Origin: Polytrichum commune
Taxonomy: Eukaryota; Streptophyta; Polytrichopsida; Polytrichales; Polytrichaceae
Reading direction: 5' to 3'
Assembly: GCA_950295325.1 (NCBI GenBank)
Contig: OX485808.1
Span: forward strand, 34,433,180-34,497,179
DNA length: 64,000 nucleotides
Part shown: in pieces, positions 12,732 through 23,621 of the stretch
Numbering within the stretch: position 1 is the stretch's first letter
How the letters are laid out: every line of letters begins with the position of its first letter
The notes under the pieces: model-generated
Told to the model about the DNA's origin: nothing
Databases searched by the model: none
The model's input: the letters and a program-made list of their open reading frames with translations, nothing else
Translations under genes and position numbers: made by a program

Positions 12732-15700
12732 CTAAGAGCCGGGAAGAGTAGGAAGATTTTGCACCATTCCCAAAATTGGGCCATGAAGCTCTTTTGTTGC
12801 CAAGTACGCACCAATGCCTGCCAAATATCCAGCCAAAGCGTACCCACTCACCTGCCATTACAAATACCAACATATCAGTTTTCCAGGTTAACGCAAGTGG
12901 GCCTTAAACGGACACTTTTCTCTCTACACCCACTTATAGGATGTGTGATGGTTAGCAAATCCAACTCGTGCCTGTGGCCACTATTCTCACAACATTTGGA
13001 GCTCATATGAATATTCTATTCATTATCAAAGTGAAAATTCTTCAAGTTATTGAGTGATAATATAGGTTCCCCCAATTATGTTGATTATTAGTATAAAATG
13101 GTTTGCAATTTTTGAGCACGTAGTCTAGTCTCTTTTCAAAACACGTCTATTTGGTATCCGTTCTTAGATTCACAACCAACCATACACCACTCAAATACAG
13201 GTGTCCATTTGAAACCTTAAATTGAATTAGGCACATCTACTTCAGCTCTTAAAGATCTAAGGGTTTAAAGATTACTTATTGGTTTTTAAAGTTTAAAATG
13301 TCAAATGAAACCCTATCTAAAATAAGCCCATTTATTATAAGTATTATTCCAATTTGAGCATACATATATGTAAAACGCATTAGAGAGTCAAATATGTATT
13401 TGACTCGTATGAATGAATTAATCTCAGATACATACCATACTAATCTAATCACCATTGTCATATATGACCTTTTTATCACTTCCTCTACTTTATGGGTTGT
13501 GCTATATATGGATTCAATCTCATAGACCAAATAAAAGCTTATTTGAATATGACATAATTGGGGGATCTATATGACCAATTAAGGAGCATGGGAATCTTCA
13601 CTTTGACAATGAATAAAAAAATCACATAAGCTTCGAAAATTATGATCATTTATTTAAAGGCAGTTTACACATAGCACAAACATTTGATTCATACAAATTT
13701 TAATGCTCACTCAATCTTTGCTTCTAGATTAGAAAAAGTTCTTACTCAAAGTGTTCCCACTCATCATACTAATGAGCTGTGTGTGCAGATTGCATACCTT
13801 CCGCAGATACCAAAAGAAATCAGTCTTTTCCATGCCCATGTAAGCAACCCCGGCCGCAGAGCCGATAATGAGAATAGAGCCACCAGTACCCGCACAATAG
13901 GCAATCAGCTGCCAAAGTTCTGCATCGAGAGGAAATTGCTGAATGTCATACATGCCCATGGTGGCAGCCACCAGAGGAACGTTGTCAATCACAGCCGAAG
14001 CCAGCCCAATAGCACTGGCGATCAACTCGATACTTGGAATGTGATCGTTCAAATAGAGGGCTAAGTCCTTCAAAATTCCTGCTGATTGAAGACTGTTCCA
14101 TACCAGATGCAAACTCTTAGAAAAGAACATAAATCACATTGCAGAATGGAAGAAGGTAAGGTGAGGAGCCTAAATTACATCAGACTTGAAACATATTTTC
14201 TTTAACTCTTCAAGGGCCTAGGGGCTCAGTGTGCAACCTTATATGCACAATTTCTACAGGCCTCACCAAGTCTCAGAATTATATGAAATTATATTCATAG
14301 GTTGGAAACTTTCTTTAGTAGATTATCTTATGTCAGGGAGAGAAGAAATGTCTACTCATATGTGACATCAATAGTCAAAATACTACGTATGTATTTGCAT
14401 CCATTGGCACCCAAGTTGTGTAGTTGAACCCAGTTCTTCAGTACTATAGACAAGGGCCGTGACCATGGAATCACAAGGGCCCTTGAAACTTGTTTGAAAG
14501 CCATACCATGGATAATTGAAATTGAATGTGTGTGAAGACACACACAACCGACTCAGAAAATAATGTTTAAATCATCCTATATATGTGGGTTAATTTAAAA
14601 AATAAATTATAATAAAACAAGGATTTGAGGTTTTGTGTTAATGTAGCCCAACCCATTCCTAACCAATTAAGCAATTTACTATATCTGCAGTTTAGATATA
14701 GTCAGACAACAAAAAAAAATCCCCACCTAGAGAAATAAATATAAGATGCAATTCATATTTTTATCAAAATATTTTTGACAATAACCAAATTGCTATGAAT
14801 TTTCTTTGTGGATATTCTCTTCAACCTAAACTCGTTATCATTTACAAAACCAAGAATGCTTGACGCCTGTAATCAATAATTGTGGCACCTAAATATGCTT
14901 ACAATCTAAACCTAACTGTCAACTTCACCACCCTAAATTTAGATTTTGACTTGACCAAAGATTGATAGCATGCTGCACGAAAATAGGTTAGCCTAAGCTG
15001 CAAAATTGGGAAGTGGTCGGGAATTGGTTGGCTTGCTTAGACCCACCTCTCTGAGGTGGGCTTCATGCAAACATGAAACAGTAACCATTGCATGCCATGT
15101 AGGATTCCATGGGGTTTATTCATCCATTCAAACTTCCTTTGTCCCTTGGGCCCTCAAGCTCTAGTATAAAAGTGCAGTGGGATGGTCTTGTCATGTTCCA
15201 ATAAGGTTTTAGTTTTCAATGGTCACGGGGCCTCAAGCTCCAGTCTGAAGTGCCCCTAAGTATCAAGTTCAGACAGCACTTAAGATAAAGGTAACCAGTG
15301 AACCATGAAAAAGAATACAGAGATGTAGTTGCTTAATAGCTTTTAGAGCCATATACTTAATCCAAAGTGATCACAGGGAAGCAATTGGAAGCCAAATTGA
15401 ATAGGAACTTCATCATCAGTTCCTGACAATGGAATCCTTGTCTTGAAATTTCTGCTACTGATCTCCAGAGGGGACGTGAAGACTCAAGAAAATCATTCAA
15501 AGGTAAACGAGCCTAATTTGGTTACTTGCCTTGATCGGACACCTATATTTGAGTGGTGGGTGGTGAGGTGCAGATCTATGGACACCAAAAAGGCATCATG
15601 TGTTTAACAGAGAGTGGACTCTGTGCATTGTAGGCTCAATAGTCATCAACATAATTTTTTGGGGGGAGGACCTATGTGGCCTTCTTACGGCTCATCGTTG

Positions 15701-18700
15701 ATGGACTTTAATAATTCATAAAAAAACAAGTCTGGCTCCAAAACTTCTGGGATTGATTGATCATAGCTTCTTTGGGTACATTTGCAGACGCGCAAAATTT
15801 TCATCCTATTTGAGTAGTATAAGGTAGCAAACAGAAAAGAAAAGAAAAAAGCAACCAAATAAGGCCCATCTACCTTAGTAGCATGTGTTCTAAAAGACCT
15901 AAAAGTACTGGAACAGATAGGTGTTGCAAGCAGTTCAAGTAAAACCCACCTTCCAACAGAAAGAAGGATACCGAGGAAGAAGAGCACTCCTTGTGTGTCG
16001 ATTCGTGAGAGAGCTTGTGGAACTTTCAACTGTTGTCGCCCTGTTTCTCCATAGTGAATTGCGTCAGTCAGGAGCCAAAGTGTACCAAGACCCAATAGCA
16101 TACCCAAGTAGGGGGGCAGACCAGTCAGCGACTTGAAGACTGGCACAAACAGGAGAGCACCAATTCCAACAGCAAAGACAAGCTGCCCCCGTGGTGCCAT
16201 CTGTTCTGAAGTTAGTGATGGTGAACTGAACTTTTTGTCAGTATCAAGCTCACTGCACAAAGAAGAAAAGGATATGTTAGTCCAGGCAAAATACTTTCAA
16301 CTGCTGTGTAGGAGAGCCACTGGTATGATTGTTTCCAACCTGAAATCTCCACTCACCTGTTCAGAGACATAAGCGCAAGAGGAACAACGAGTGAAATTGC
16401 AGATGGAATAAACAGGTCCTGCAACCAACGAACAATCACCATCATCTCTTAATGTCCAGATGAAACATGTCAATTAATCACTACCAGATTGATGTAACTC
16501 AAACCATTAAATATTAGCTTCTAAACCTATAGTGGCACATGTTCTAGATTGACACCAAATCATTGGGGTTCCACCCATAAATAGCCACTCCTGCTTAAAT
16601 CTGAGACATTAGAGTTATCCTTCAACTCAATTGACTTTTCGAAGGAGTTTGTTCACTATAAGTTTCTGTTGGTTGTTTTGTATAAAATATCAATAGTTTT
16701 CTTTCCACTTGTGGTGCATGCTTGTAAGTAGTGAATGAATTTGAATGGCGAGCAACCTAATTCAGTTCATTGAGGGCCAAACTCATTTTCGCACCTCTTT
16801 GCATGCCAAAATGAGTTTGGTCCTCAATGAACCATTATAGAATGTTCCTCGTTCAAACCTCCACACCAACTCCCAGCATGCACCAAAATCTTACCAAATA
16901 TGGAAGGTGTTGTATGCAAAACAACCAACTCCCAACCAGAAGTCCTGTTGAATTAAAAGGATAACTCTATTTCCTGAAATCAATTAAGAAGGTATTGGTT
17001 TACATTGATACACCACTCACCTGCCATCAATGGCATGTGAGCAAGAAACTACAGCCAGGATCTAAATGTCCCTCGATTGAGGTCATGTTATGTTCAAGAG
17101 ATAGCTACCTGCATGGTGCGGAGTGTAGAGATTTGGCCATGAATCCAAAGCATGGTGGTTGTTACATCTCCAATAGGTGTCCAAGCACCCCCAGCATTTG
17201 CGGCGATTACCACCACTGCTCCAAGATTCCTGCCATTCCAACAACCAGTTTATCACCACTCCACAACAATCCTACAACAAGATCAGACTGGGATAGAAAA
17301 TTCCATGTTCTCTTCAGAAACATCCTAATAGTAAAACTCTCGCATCATGATCAATCACTGTAGGTGATTAACAAGAAGGGGGAAAAAACAGTGGATGGTG
17401 TCATACCTGCGCTGTTCAGGATCAGTGACAAGCTTGCGCAGGAGTGATACCATGACAATAGTGGAGGTCAGGTTATCCAACACCGAACTGAGGAAGAATG
17501 TGATTCCACCAACCTGCTCATGATTTAACAAAATGTAAGTTGATTAGTCACCATGCACACAACACTCTAAGATTTCTGTGAGCAGGATGGGCATTGACTT
17601 TTGGTCTCTAATATAGAGTTATCCTTTAACCCAATGGGACGTTTCGTCGAGAGTTGATCCCCTATGTTATTCTTTTGGTTGTTTTGCATACAATATCTAT
17701 ATTTCTTTCCACTTGTGGTGCATGCTCGAAGGTGGTGATCAAACTTGAATGAAGAGCAACCTATTTCGTGAGGTTCATTGAGGGTCAAACTCATTTTAGC
17801 ACCTCTTGACACACTAAAATGAGTTTGACCCTCTATGAATCGATATATAATGTTCTTTGGTTAGACCTCCACACTACTCCCAAACATGCACCATAAACTT
17901 ACTGAACAAGAACCATAAACTTACTTAACATGAAAGGCGTTGTATGCAAAACAACCAATTCCCAACCAAAAGTCGTGTTGAGTTAGATGATAACTCTAAT
18001 TTCTCAATTCCTAGTTCTAATTTGTTGGTTGTCTTCCAGGATAACAGATGATGTAAGGGTCTCTTATCATGCCCACAAAAATTATCGCACGACACAAAAT
18101 GTCCCCCAAGGAACCAATGCATGTTTGCAAAAGAAGGAAGCTTAACCCGAAAGGGAGTGAATGGGAAGTCCAACCCACCACCCAAAGGAGGAGGCGTGGT
18201 TTCCTTGTTGTGATGGAATCCGTTACAATCTTAAACCCTTGGTGTGCGTCAACAATCTCCACAATAGTCATGGCACCCAGTAGGAAAAAAACAATCTCGC
18301 TCACTTCAGTTGACGATTCTGAGAGCTGTGCTGATGCTATTTCCACCGAGGGGGCCTGTCAATCAATACATTGCATCCATCAATATATGGAGCATATGTC
18401 CTAATTCTAGATCAATTTATATATATAGATGAATATGAATGACTCTTGCCTCACTTGCTATTGCCAGGTTCTCCTCACTCAAGGTAGACCATGCTATAAC
18501 TATTACCCCACCCAAAACCAACACCTTAAGATCTCACCATAAGTAAATGTTGGTTTTGAGAATGTCCACCACCTTAACATCAGGCTCATGTGACGATTTT
18601 TATTTATCAACCAAATTAATCTTAAACCCTTATGATTTTTGCATACAGAATTCAAATAAGACATATGTTGGTGCATTGAAATCCCCTTTCAATTGATAAT

Positions 18701-19294
18701 AACGAGAATCAAGAAACAACAATGTTTGTCAATCTACCAATTAGAATAGCTATGCAGATGCAGACATGCATACCCCAATGCTTCGGATGGTCCACAGCGT
18801 CACAGCCATCAATAGTGCAACTCCACTCTTGTTGAACGCTACAAACTCCTCAAACACAATGCCCATGTATCCGAGTGCGAACACAATAGACATGGCCACA
18901 TTCTGAGAATTTCAACACCACAGGAGTCAGAAACCTCTCATTTCCTTGGCCAAACCTTACTGTCATTATAGTTATCCTTTAATTCAAAGGGACTTTTCTT
19001 TGGGAGTTGGTTGTTTTGCGTACAACACATTCCATATTCGGTAAGTTTTTGGTCCATGCTTGAAGGTATTGTGGAGGTTTGAACAAAGAACATTCTTCAT
19101 CGGTTCATAAAGGGTCACACTCATTTTGGAATGCCAAGAAGTGCTAGAATGATTTTGGCCTCAATGAACCTCAAGAAATAGGTTGCTCTTCATTCAAATT
19201 CAAACACTACCTCCAAGCACACACCACAAGTGGAAAGAAATTATTGATTTTTGTATGCCAAACAACCAATAGAAAATCATAGGGGACAAACTCC

Positions 19295-19325
<31 letters not shown>

Positions 19326-20532
19326 GACATTGAAAACATAAAATGCGTGCCTGATTTTCAGCCACCCAGGAATGGTTGACGACGGCAGCTACACCGAGCG
19401 CACCAGCACCAATTGCAACAGCCTTAATGATGTCGGAGTTTGGCTTATAACTGGCTTCGAAGTCCACCGAACTCATCTCATCAACCGAGCATAGTGGATC
19501 ACATGTTCCTGCTGGCGAATCCAATTCCTCTAATTCCTCGGACACTGAGTAACTCTGCCCCATTCCCATACACACACCATTGCCAATCAATCATAAGGTC
19601 CATCATGTGCCTCCATACGCTCTCTGGCAATTCAAGTGTCAAACTTTCTCTTCGATTTGACTCATCATCACCATCAATCAGGATAGGATAGGATAAAACC
19701 ACATGCCCCACATCGAATTGTCCTCGCATAAACCACGGTGAATCTCAAACACCAACTCCTAACAAAGTAATTCAATCAAATACAAATGGAACACAACCTC
19801 ACCTAGAACCCACCCCCCACATTGAGATGAAATTGCATCACAACAAGGAAACAATCAAAGCAGCATCAATCAATCCCCTAAAAAGTGTGTATACCAATAT
19901 TAACTCTACATGTTTCACATGGACATGTTTTCTATTTGATGAACATCCTCATCAATCAGGATAGGATAAAAAAACACTTACCCGACAAGGAGGAGGTCTA
20001 CGGTGAATCTCAAATTTCGAATTCTAACATGTAAGTCAATCAAAACCAATTAATTCCGGAACCAATTTTTATGTGTATAAACCAACATTAACCTTAAATG
20101 TTCCACTTGCTTCCTCAAATCACCATTCCGCAATAAAGTGATGGAGAGCAACAACTGTCAGCTAAATTCACGAACTCGATATTTCTCCCAGCTGACCGAC
20201 AGCCCGAAAATTATGAAAACCCACCACCTCAACTACCAAAAAAATCTTCATAGCCACATACACACCTTGGGAGCATCCTCGGTCACTCCATCATCTGCAG
20301 ACACTTGAGTTCTCCAATCACGAGAAGACTGCACCCCGGAGGATATCTTTGGTCCCAAACCACATTTGATGGAAGAATTGGGTCTGATGGTGAATGAACC
20401 AAAGGACGCATCCTTCCGAATGTGCACAGCCGTAAGAGACTTGGAGCTCGAAGTTGGCTTGCAAATCTTTTGTCTCCGGTGCAGAAGTAAAGTTCCGCTC
20501 ACAGAAGCCATGGCAGCCATTGATGCCGCCAT
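12732..20532 (-). CDS. NHD1: Plastid NhaD-type sodium/proton antiporter, 10 exons, complete
   Basis: Exons (high to low): 20532-20266, 19554-19351, 18902-18774, 18355-18179, 17513-17407, 17229-17109, 16418-16357, 16252-15950, 14092-13798, 12851-12732. Phases join without a break into 594 residues plus TAG, close to Arabidopsis NHD1. The family exchanges Na+ for H+ across the chloroplast envelope. Residues 1 to about 80 are Ser/basic-rich like a transit peptide. Conserved blocks follow in order: E-V-S-E-I-V-F-F-L-L-G-A-M-T in exon 4, the S-V-L-D-N-L-T-S-T segment (D272), G-A-W-T-P-I-G-D (D316), M-A-P-R-G-Q-L-V-F, A-L-S-R-I-D-T-Q-G, and I-D-N-V-P-L-V-A-A-T-M-G-M-Y. The start is the first ATG in the frame; two further ATGs follow within ten codons. 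Intron 2 appears to begin with GC. Introns 2, 4 and 6 each carry a family A MITE. Confidence 0.93.
12890..13225. repeat. Dispersed repeat family C, copy 2 (NHD1 intron 9)
   Basis: Same ordered words as the copy at 11540-11870. It lies wholly within the last NHD1 intron (12852-13797), about 40 bp upstream of the last exon's acceptor in gene orientation. Confidence 0.55.
14190..14540. repeat. Dispersed repeat family D copy (NHD1 intron 8)
   Basis: Shares ordered words with about 30125-30400 (GGGGCTCA, then ACTCATATGTGAC, then TTTGAACCCA and CTTCA) and with about 34940-35040 (AAGGGCCGTGA, CATG, then GAGGGCCCT). It is non-coding and sits in the longest NHD1 intron (14093-15949). Confidence 0.45.
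16611..16968. mobile_element. MITE family A, copy 1 (NHD1 intron 6)
   Basis: Its ends are inverted repeats: AGAGTTATCCTT on the left, and GGATAACTCT on the right preceded by TTGAATTAAAA. The trinucleotide ATT lies outside both ends and could be the target duplication. The centre (about 16776-16832) is a second inverted repeat of about 24 bp per arm, built on CATTGAGG, CCAAACTCATTTT and the reverse complement. It is about 358 bp with no coding capacity. This is the best-preserved member and defines the family. Confidence 0.8.
17615..17997. mobile_element. MITE family A, copy 2 (NHD1 intron 4)
   Basis: Starts AGAGTTATCCTTTAA and ends with GATAACTCT, with the same internal order as copy 1: TTGCATACAA, TTTCCACTTGTGGTGCATGC, the central CATTGAGGGTCAAACTCATTTT hairpin, then TGTATGCAAAACAACCAA. 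About 383 bp. Confidence 0.8.
18969..19300. mobile_element. MITE family A, copy 3, truncated at a CT repeat (NHD1 intron 2)
   Basis: The left end reads ATAGTTATCCTTTAATTCAA, followed by the family's central hairpin (about 19105-19175) and the right-hand ACCACAAGTGGAAAGAAA block. The right terminal repeat is missing: the copy runs into a (CT)n tract at about 19300-19324. It lies within the intron that begins with a GC donor. Confidence 0.7.
19300..19325. repeat. (CT)n microsatellite
   Basis: About 12 uninterrupted CT units. On the NHD1 strand this is (GA)n, 26 bases downstream of the unusual GC donor. Confidence 0.9.
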
Positions 20533-20539
20533 GGCGGAC

Positions 20540-20870
20540 AACGATATGCAACACTCGATATGCCCCCAACAAGGGACAATCTCGTCTTTGCAGGCTTGAA
20601 TTAGACTACCCGAACTAATGATAAGAGTGGCTTGAATGGCAGCAACAGCCCTGGGATTGGGAGAGAACTACTTAGTTTGCGGTCCCATGAATCGGGCCAT
20701 CTGAGGAGGGAAAAGAGATTTTGAGAGAAAACAAACGAAGTTATGGCTGCATGAGAGACTCGAAGAAATCTAGAGAGAGAAGAGACAGGAAACAAAGCGC
20801 GCGCGCCCTTCACTTTTGACGGGCTGCTGACGGGCGCCCGTCAGCAGGGGTTTTAGGTTTTGGCACACTT
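20540..20870 (-). promoter_or_regulatory. Probable NHD1 5' leader and proximal promoter, with a 24-bp palindrome
   Basis: This is the sequence immediately upstream of the NHD1 start. On the gene strand it is CT-rich, like plant 5' leaders. It contains an alternating GC run (about 20797-20806). At 20824-20847 it has a perfect palindrome of two 12-bp arms (CTGCTGACGGGC and its reverse complement), about 290 bp upstream of the ATG. TGACG half-sites in the arms resemble bZIP-type binding sites. No TATA box was identified, and the transcription start is not known from sequence. Confidence 0.4.
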
Positions 20871-20984
20871 TCCGACAGAACCAAGTTCGTAGCTGCTTTG
20901 AAGTCAAAAAGTGTTCACTTAACTTACCCTAATAAGTTCTTCATTGGTTCATATTGATAAGTTAGAGTGTTGACAGATAGTTTT

Positions 20985-22270
20985 GTTGACTTAAACACAT
21001 GTGAATCATCCGCTGCATTCCCAGATTCTTCTAGTCAACGTAGGTACTGACTTTCTGTGAGATACCAACACTATCATTCCTTATCATGTTAAGGTTTTGT
21101 GTATCACATGTTTTGTTTGCAACGAAGTGCATCATGCATCCTGCCTGAGGAGTTGCAACCCGTGTGGATTCCATTTGCATAAATGCTTCGAATGTGTATT
21201 TGGATTGAGTATTATTCTTGCTTGACGTTGATAGTAAGTACTCTCGCTACTTAGCAGCGGCTGCGATGAATGACACAAGTATATTAATGTATCGTTCAGT
21301 TGTACAACAAGTTAGAGTGGGGAGTCGGTGTTTGTTGCATCCATTCATGGCACTCTGTTTCTCGAAAGCAGAGTATCCACACTTACTTTGAATTCTAACA
21401 TTATCCTATTCATGTTAGTATATGTGCATAGTGTATCATGTCTTATTGGAATAATTTGCATCATCTTGCCCGAGGGCTTGCAATTTATGTGGATTCTATT
21501 TGGGTATCTGCTTTGAATGGATAATTCGGAGTGAGTCTTTCTTGCTTGATGTTGATCTTGGAGTGTCAAATTTAGTACTCTCGATACGTAGCAGTAGCTG
21601 CGATGAATGACAAGAATATTAATGTATAGTTTAGTTGAACAAGAAGTTAGAATGGGAAGTAGGGGTTTGTGCTGCATCCATTTATGGTACCCTGTTTCTC
21701 GAAAACGGAGCATGCACATTCTACCATGAATTCTCCGTGAGTTTTAGTTGATTCCACATCATGTGAATCACCACATCCTCCACATTGTTAAGTGACATAC
21801 TGACTTTCTGAGGAATACGATCACTATCCTTATCATGTTGATGTATGCTCCGTGAGTTTCTGTTGATTTCAAGTCGTGTGAATCACCACATCCTCCACAC
21901 TTTTAGTTAATAATATTGACTTTCTCAGAGACACTTACACTATCATTATCTTGTTAGTGTTATGTCTATCACATGTCTTGTCGGAATGATGTGCATTATG
22001 CATCCTGCCTGAGAGGTTGCAATCCGTGTGTGGATTCTATTTGCACATGTTTTAAATAAGTATTTGAATTGAGTTTACTTGCCTGATGTTGATAGAGTGT
22101 GTTTACAATTGTACTCTCGACACTTAGCAGCAGTTGCCATGAATTACACAAGAAGATCGATGAACTGTTCAATTGAACAAGCAGCAATAGGTAGTGGGAA
22201 GTCGGTTTTTGTTGCATCCATTCATGGCACTTTGTTCCTTGAAGACAGACCATGCACGATGCATGACTTT
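20985..22270. repeat. Three diverged tandem copies of a repeat upstream of NHD1
   Basis: Units end near 21385, 21725 and 22270. Each carries, in order: GCATC-x-TGCCxGAGG-x-TTGCAA, a GTGGATTC-TATTTG segment, CTTG-CTTGATGTTGAT or variants, GTACTCTCG-A/C-TAC, TAGCAG, GATGAATGACA, then TTGCATCCATT-TATGG and CTCGAA. Units 1 and 3 also share GTGAATCA and ACTTTCT upstream. Copies are clearly diverged from each other. In the third copy an open frame (22079-22393) spans the end, but the frame is not kept in the other two, so coding function is doubtful. Confidence 0.6.
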
Positions 22271-22399
22271 TGGATGCTTTTGATGCAGAAACTTCAGCAG
22301 TTTAGAGTTTTGCCTCACTTTCTGCAGAGAATATGGGTTCCAGAAATGCTTAGTCACCAGTTCTTGCTCTATGACTACAACATGCAAATATGACAATCC

Positions 22400-23080
22400 T
22401 TGCTCCAAAAATTCACATAGTAATAAGCACAGTCGTTTGCTCTAATAGATAAGACCTGATTCAAGGGCCTTATCGAGCGTCAAACTCTCCAGATGATTTT
22501 GTGCCACACAATTACCAATCGGATCAATAGCTCAGGGCCAATTATGGAAACTTACCCTCCTATTTTCAGGCAAGAAATTATGCACTATAAGGCACCCTCC
22601 ATTTATAAGGCACCCTCCACTATAAGGCATCGCTGTAAGATTATTTAAAGGGCTTTATGTTTTGTTTTATTTGTTAAGTCGGGATGTTGCAAACTTTGGA
22701 GCACTCAGTTTGAACAAACATAAATGTGTTTGAAAGAGGTCAGACCAGGAGCTCAAATTTTGTTGATTGTTCTAAGTTCAGCAATCAACATAATCGGGGT
22801 GACCTATTTGACTATTTTCATAGTAAAGAGAATCTTTGTTTTGATGTAATGAATCAGATATTGATATCATCTCCAAAAAATATGAAGAAAATAGCTACGG
22901 CTTGAGTTTGGATTTGCTAATCATCTTCTGAAAATCATGCCTAGGAGAAGTGGGCTAATCATAACAAGCAGCCATTCCATATTGGTTTGCCTTCTAACCT
23001 TCAAGACCAATTTGGGGTGTAGGAATCTAATTCCCAAGGTCAAAAATCCTAAAAGAGTTCAGTGGTATGTTGCTAAGGAA
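22400..23080. other. Gene-free stretch
   Basis: No gene recognised. A sequence near 22560-22640 repeats the phrase TATAAGGCACCCTCC-A twice, reminiscent of a transposon end, but no partner end was found. Confidence 0.35.
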
Positions 23081-23086
23081 AACTAA

Positions 23087-23618
23087 GGGCCGCTTTACAC
23101 CTAGAGGCCAGGCCATTTCCCCTTGAGGCCGATTGCATGATATTTCAGCCCCTTTTGGGTTGGAGGTCAGCCTCAACTACACATTATAATAAGATTATAA
23201 TGGGGGCCAATTTTCCCATATGTAAAGGCCTTAGGGCCAAGAAGCTAGGCCAATTCAATAAATATAGCATAATCCAACGGATCTAGCATAATCTAGCATA
23301 GAGCCGTTCATATTTCCACATATCCTAATGGATATAGTTTGTTGAAAAAATGATATTTTATTTTAAAAGTTTTTTTATTGAAATTTGACATTGGTCCCGA
23401 GGTTAAGAATTGGCCCTTCATTTTGGGTGCACCCAATTCAACGAGCTCGGGCCGTGTCAGACCATGCATTTTTGGTTTAAAAATTTATACCACCAAATCA
23501 ACCCGGCCTCTAGGTGTAAAGGGGTTGGGGTTGATCTCAGCCTTTTGGCCAATCACAAGTGAGGATATCAAGCCTCTTACACAACAAATTGGCCCGGCCT
23601 CTAGGTATTAAGCGGCCC
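23087..23618. mobile_element. PIF/Harbinger-like MITE 1 with TAA target duplication
   Basis: Left end GGGCCGCTTTACACCTAGAG; right end, reverse-complemented, GGGCCGCTTAATACCTAGAG. The element is flanked on both sides by TAA (23084-23086 and 23619-23621). A 3-bp TAA/TTA duplication with ends starting GGGCC is typical of Harbinger/Tourist MITEs. A third, internal copy of the end sequence (about 23500-23522, inverted) matches the left end even better than the outer right end does. No transposase. About 532 bp. Confidence 0.8.
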
Positions 23619-23621
23619 TAA

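Noticed and set aside
12640-12873. 77-codon minus-strand frame over the last NHD1 exon
   Set aside because: It is in the wrong frame. The conserved exon reads V-S-G-Y-A-L-A-G-Y and ends at the TAG at 12732.
22079-22393. 104-codon frame in the third upstream repeat unit
   Set aside because: The frame is broken or shifted in the sister units and matches no family I know. It is reported only as part of the repeat.
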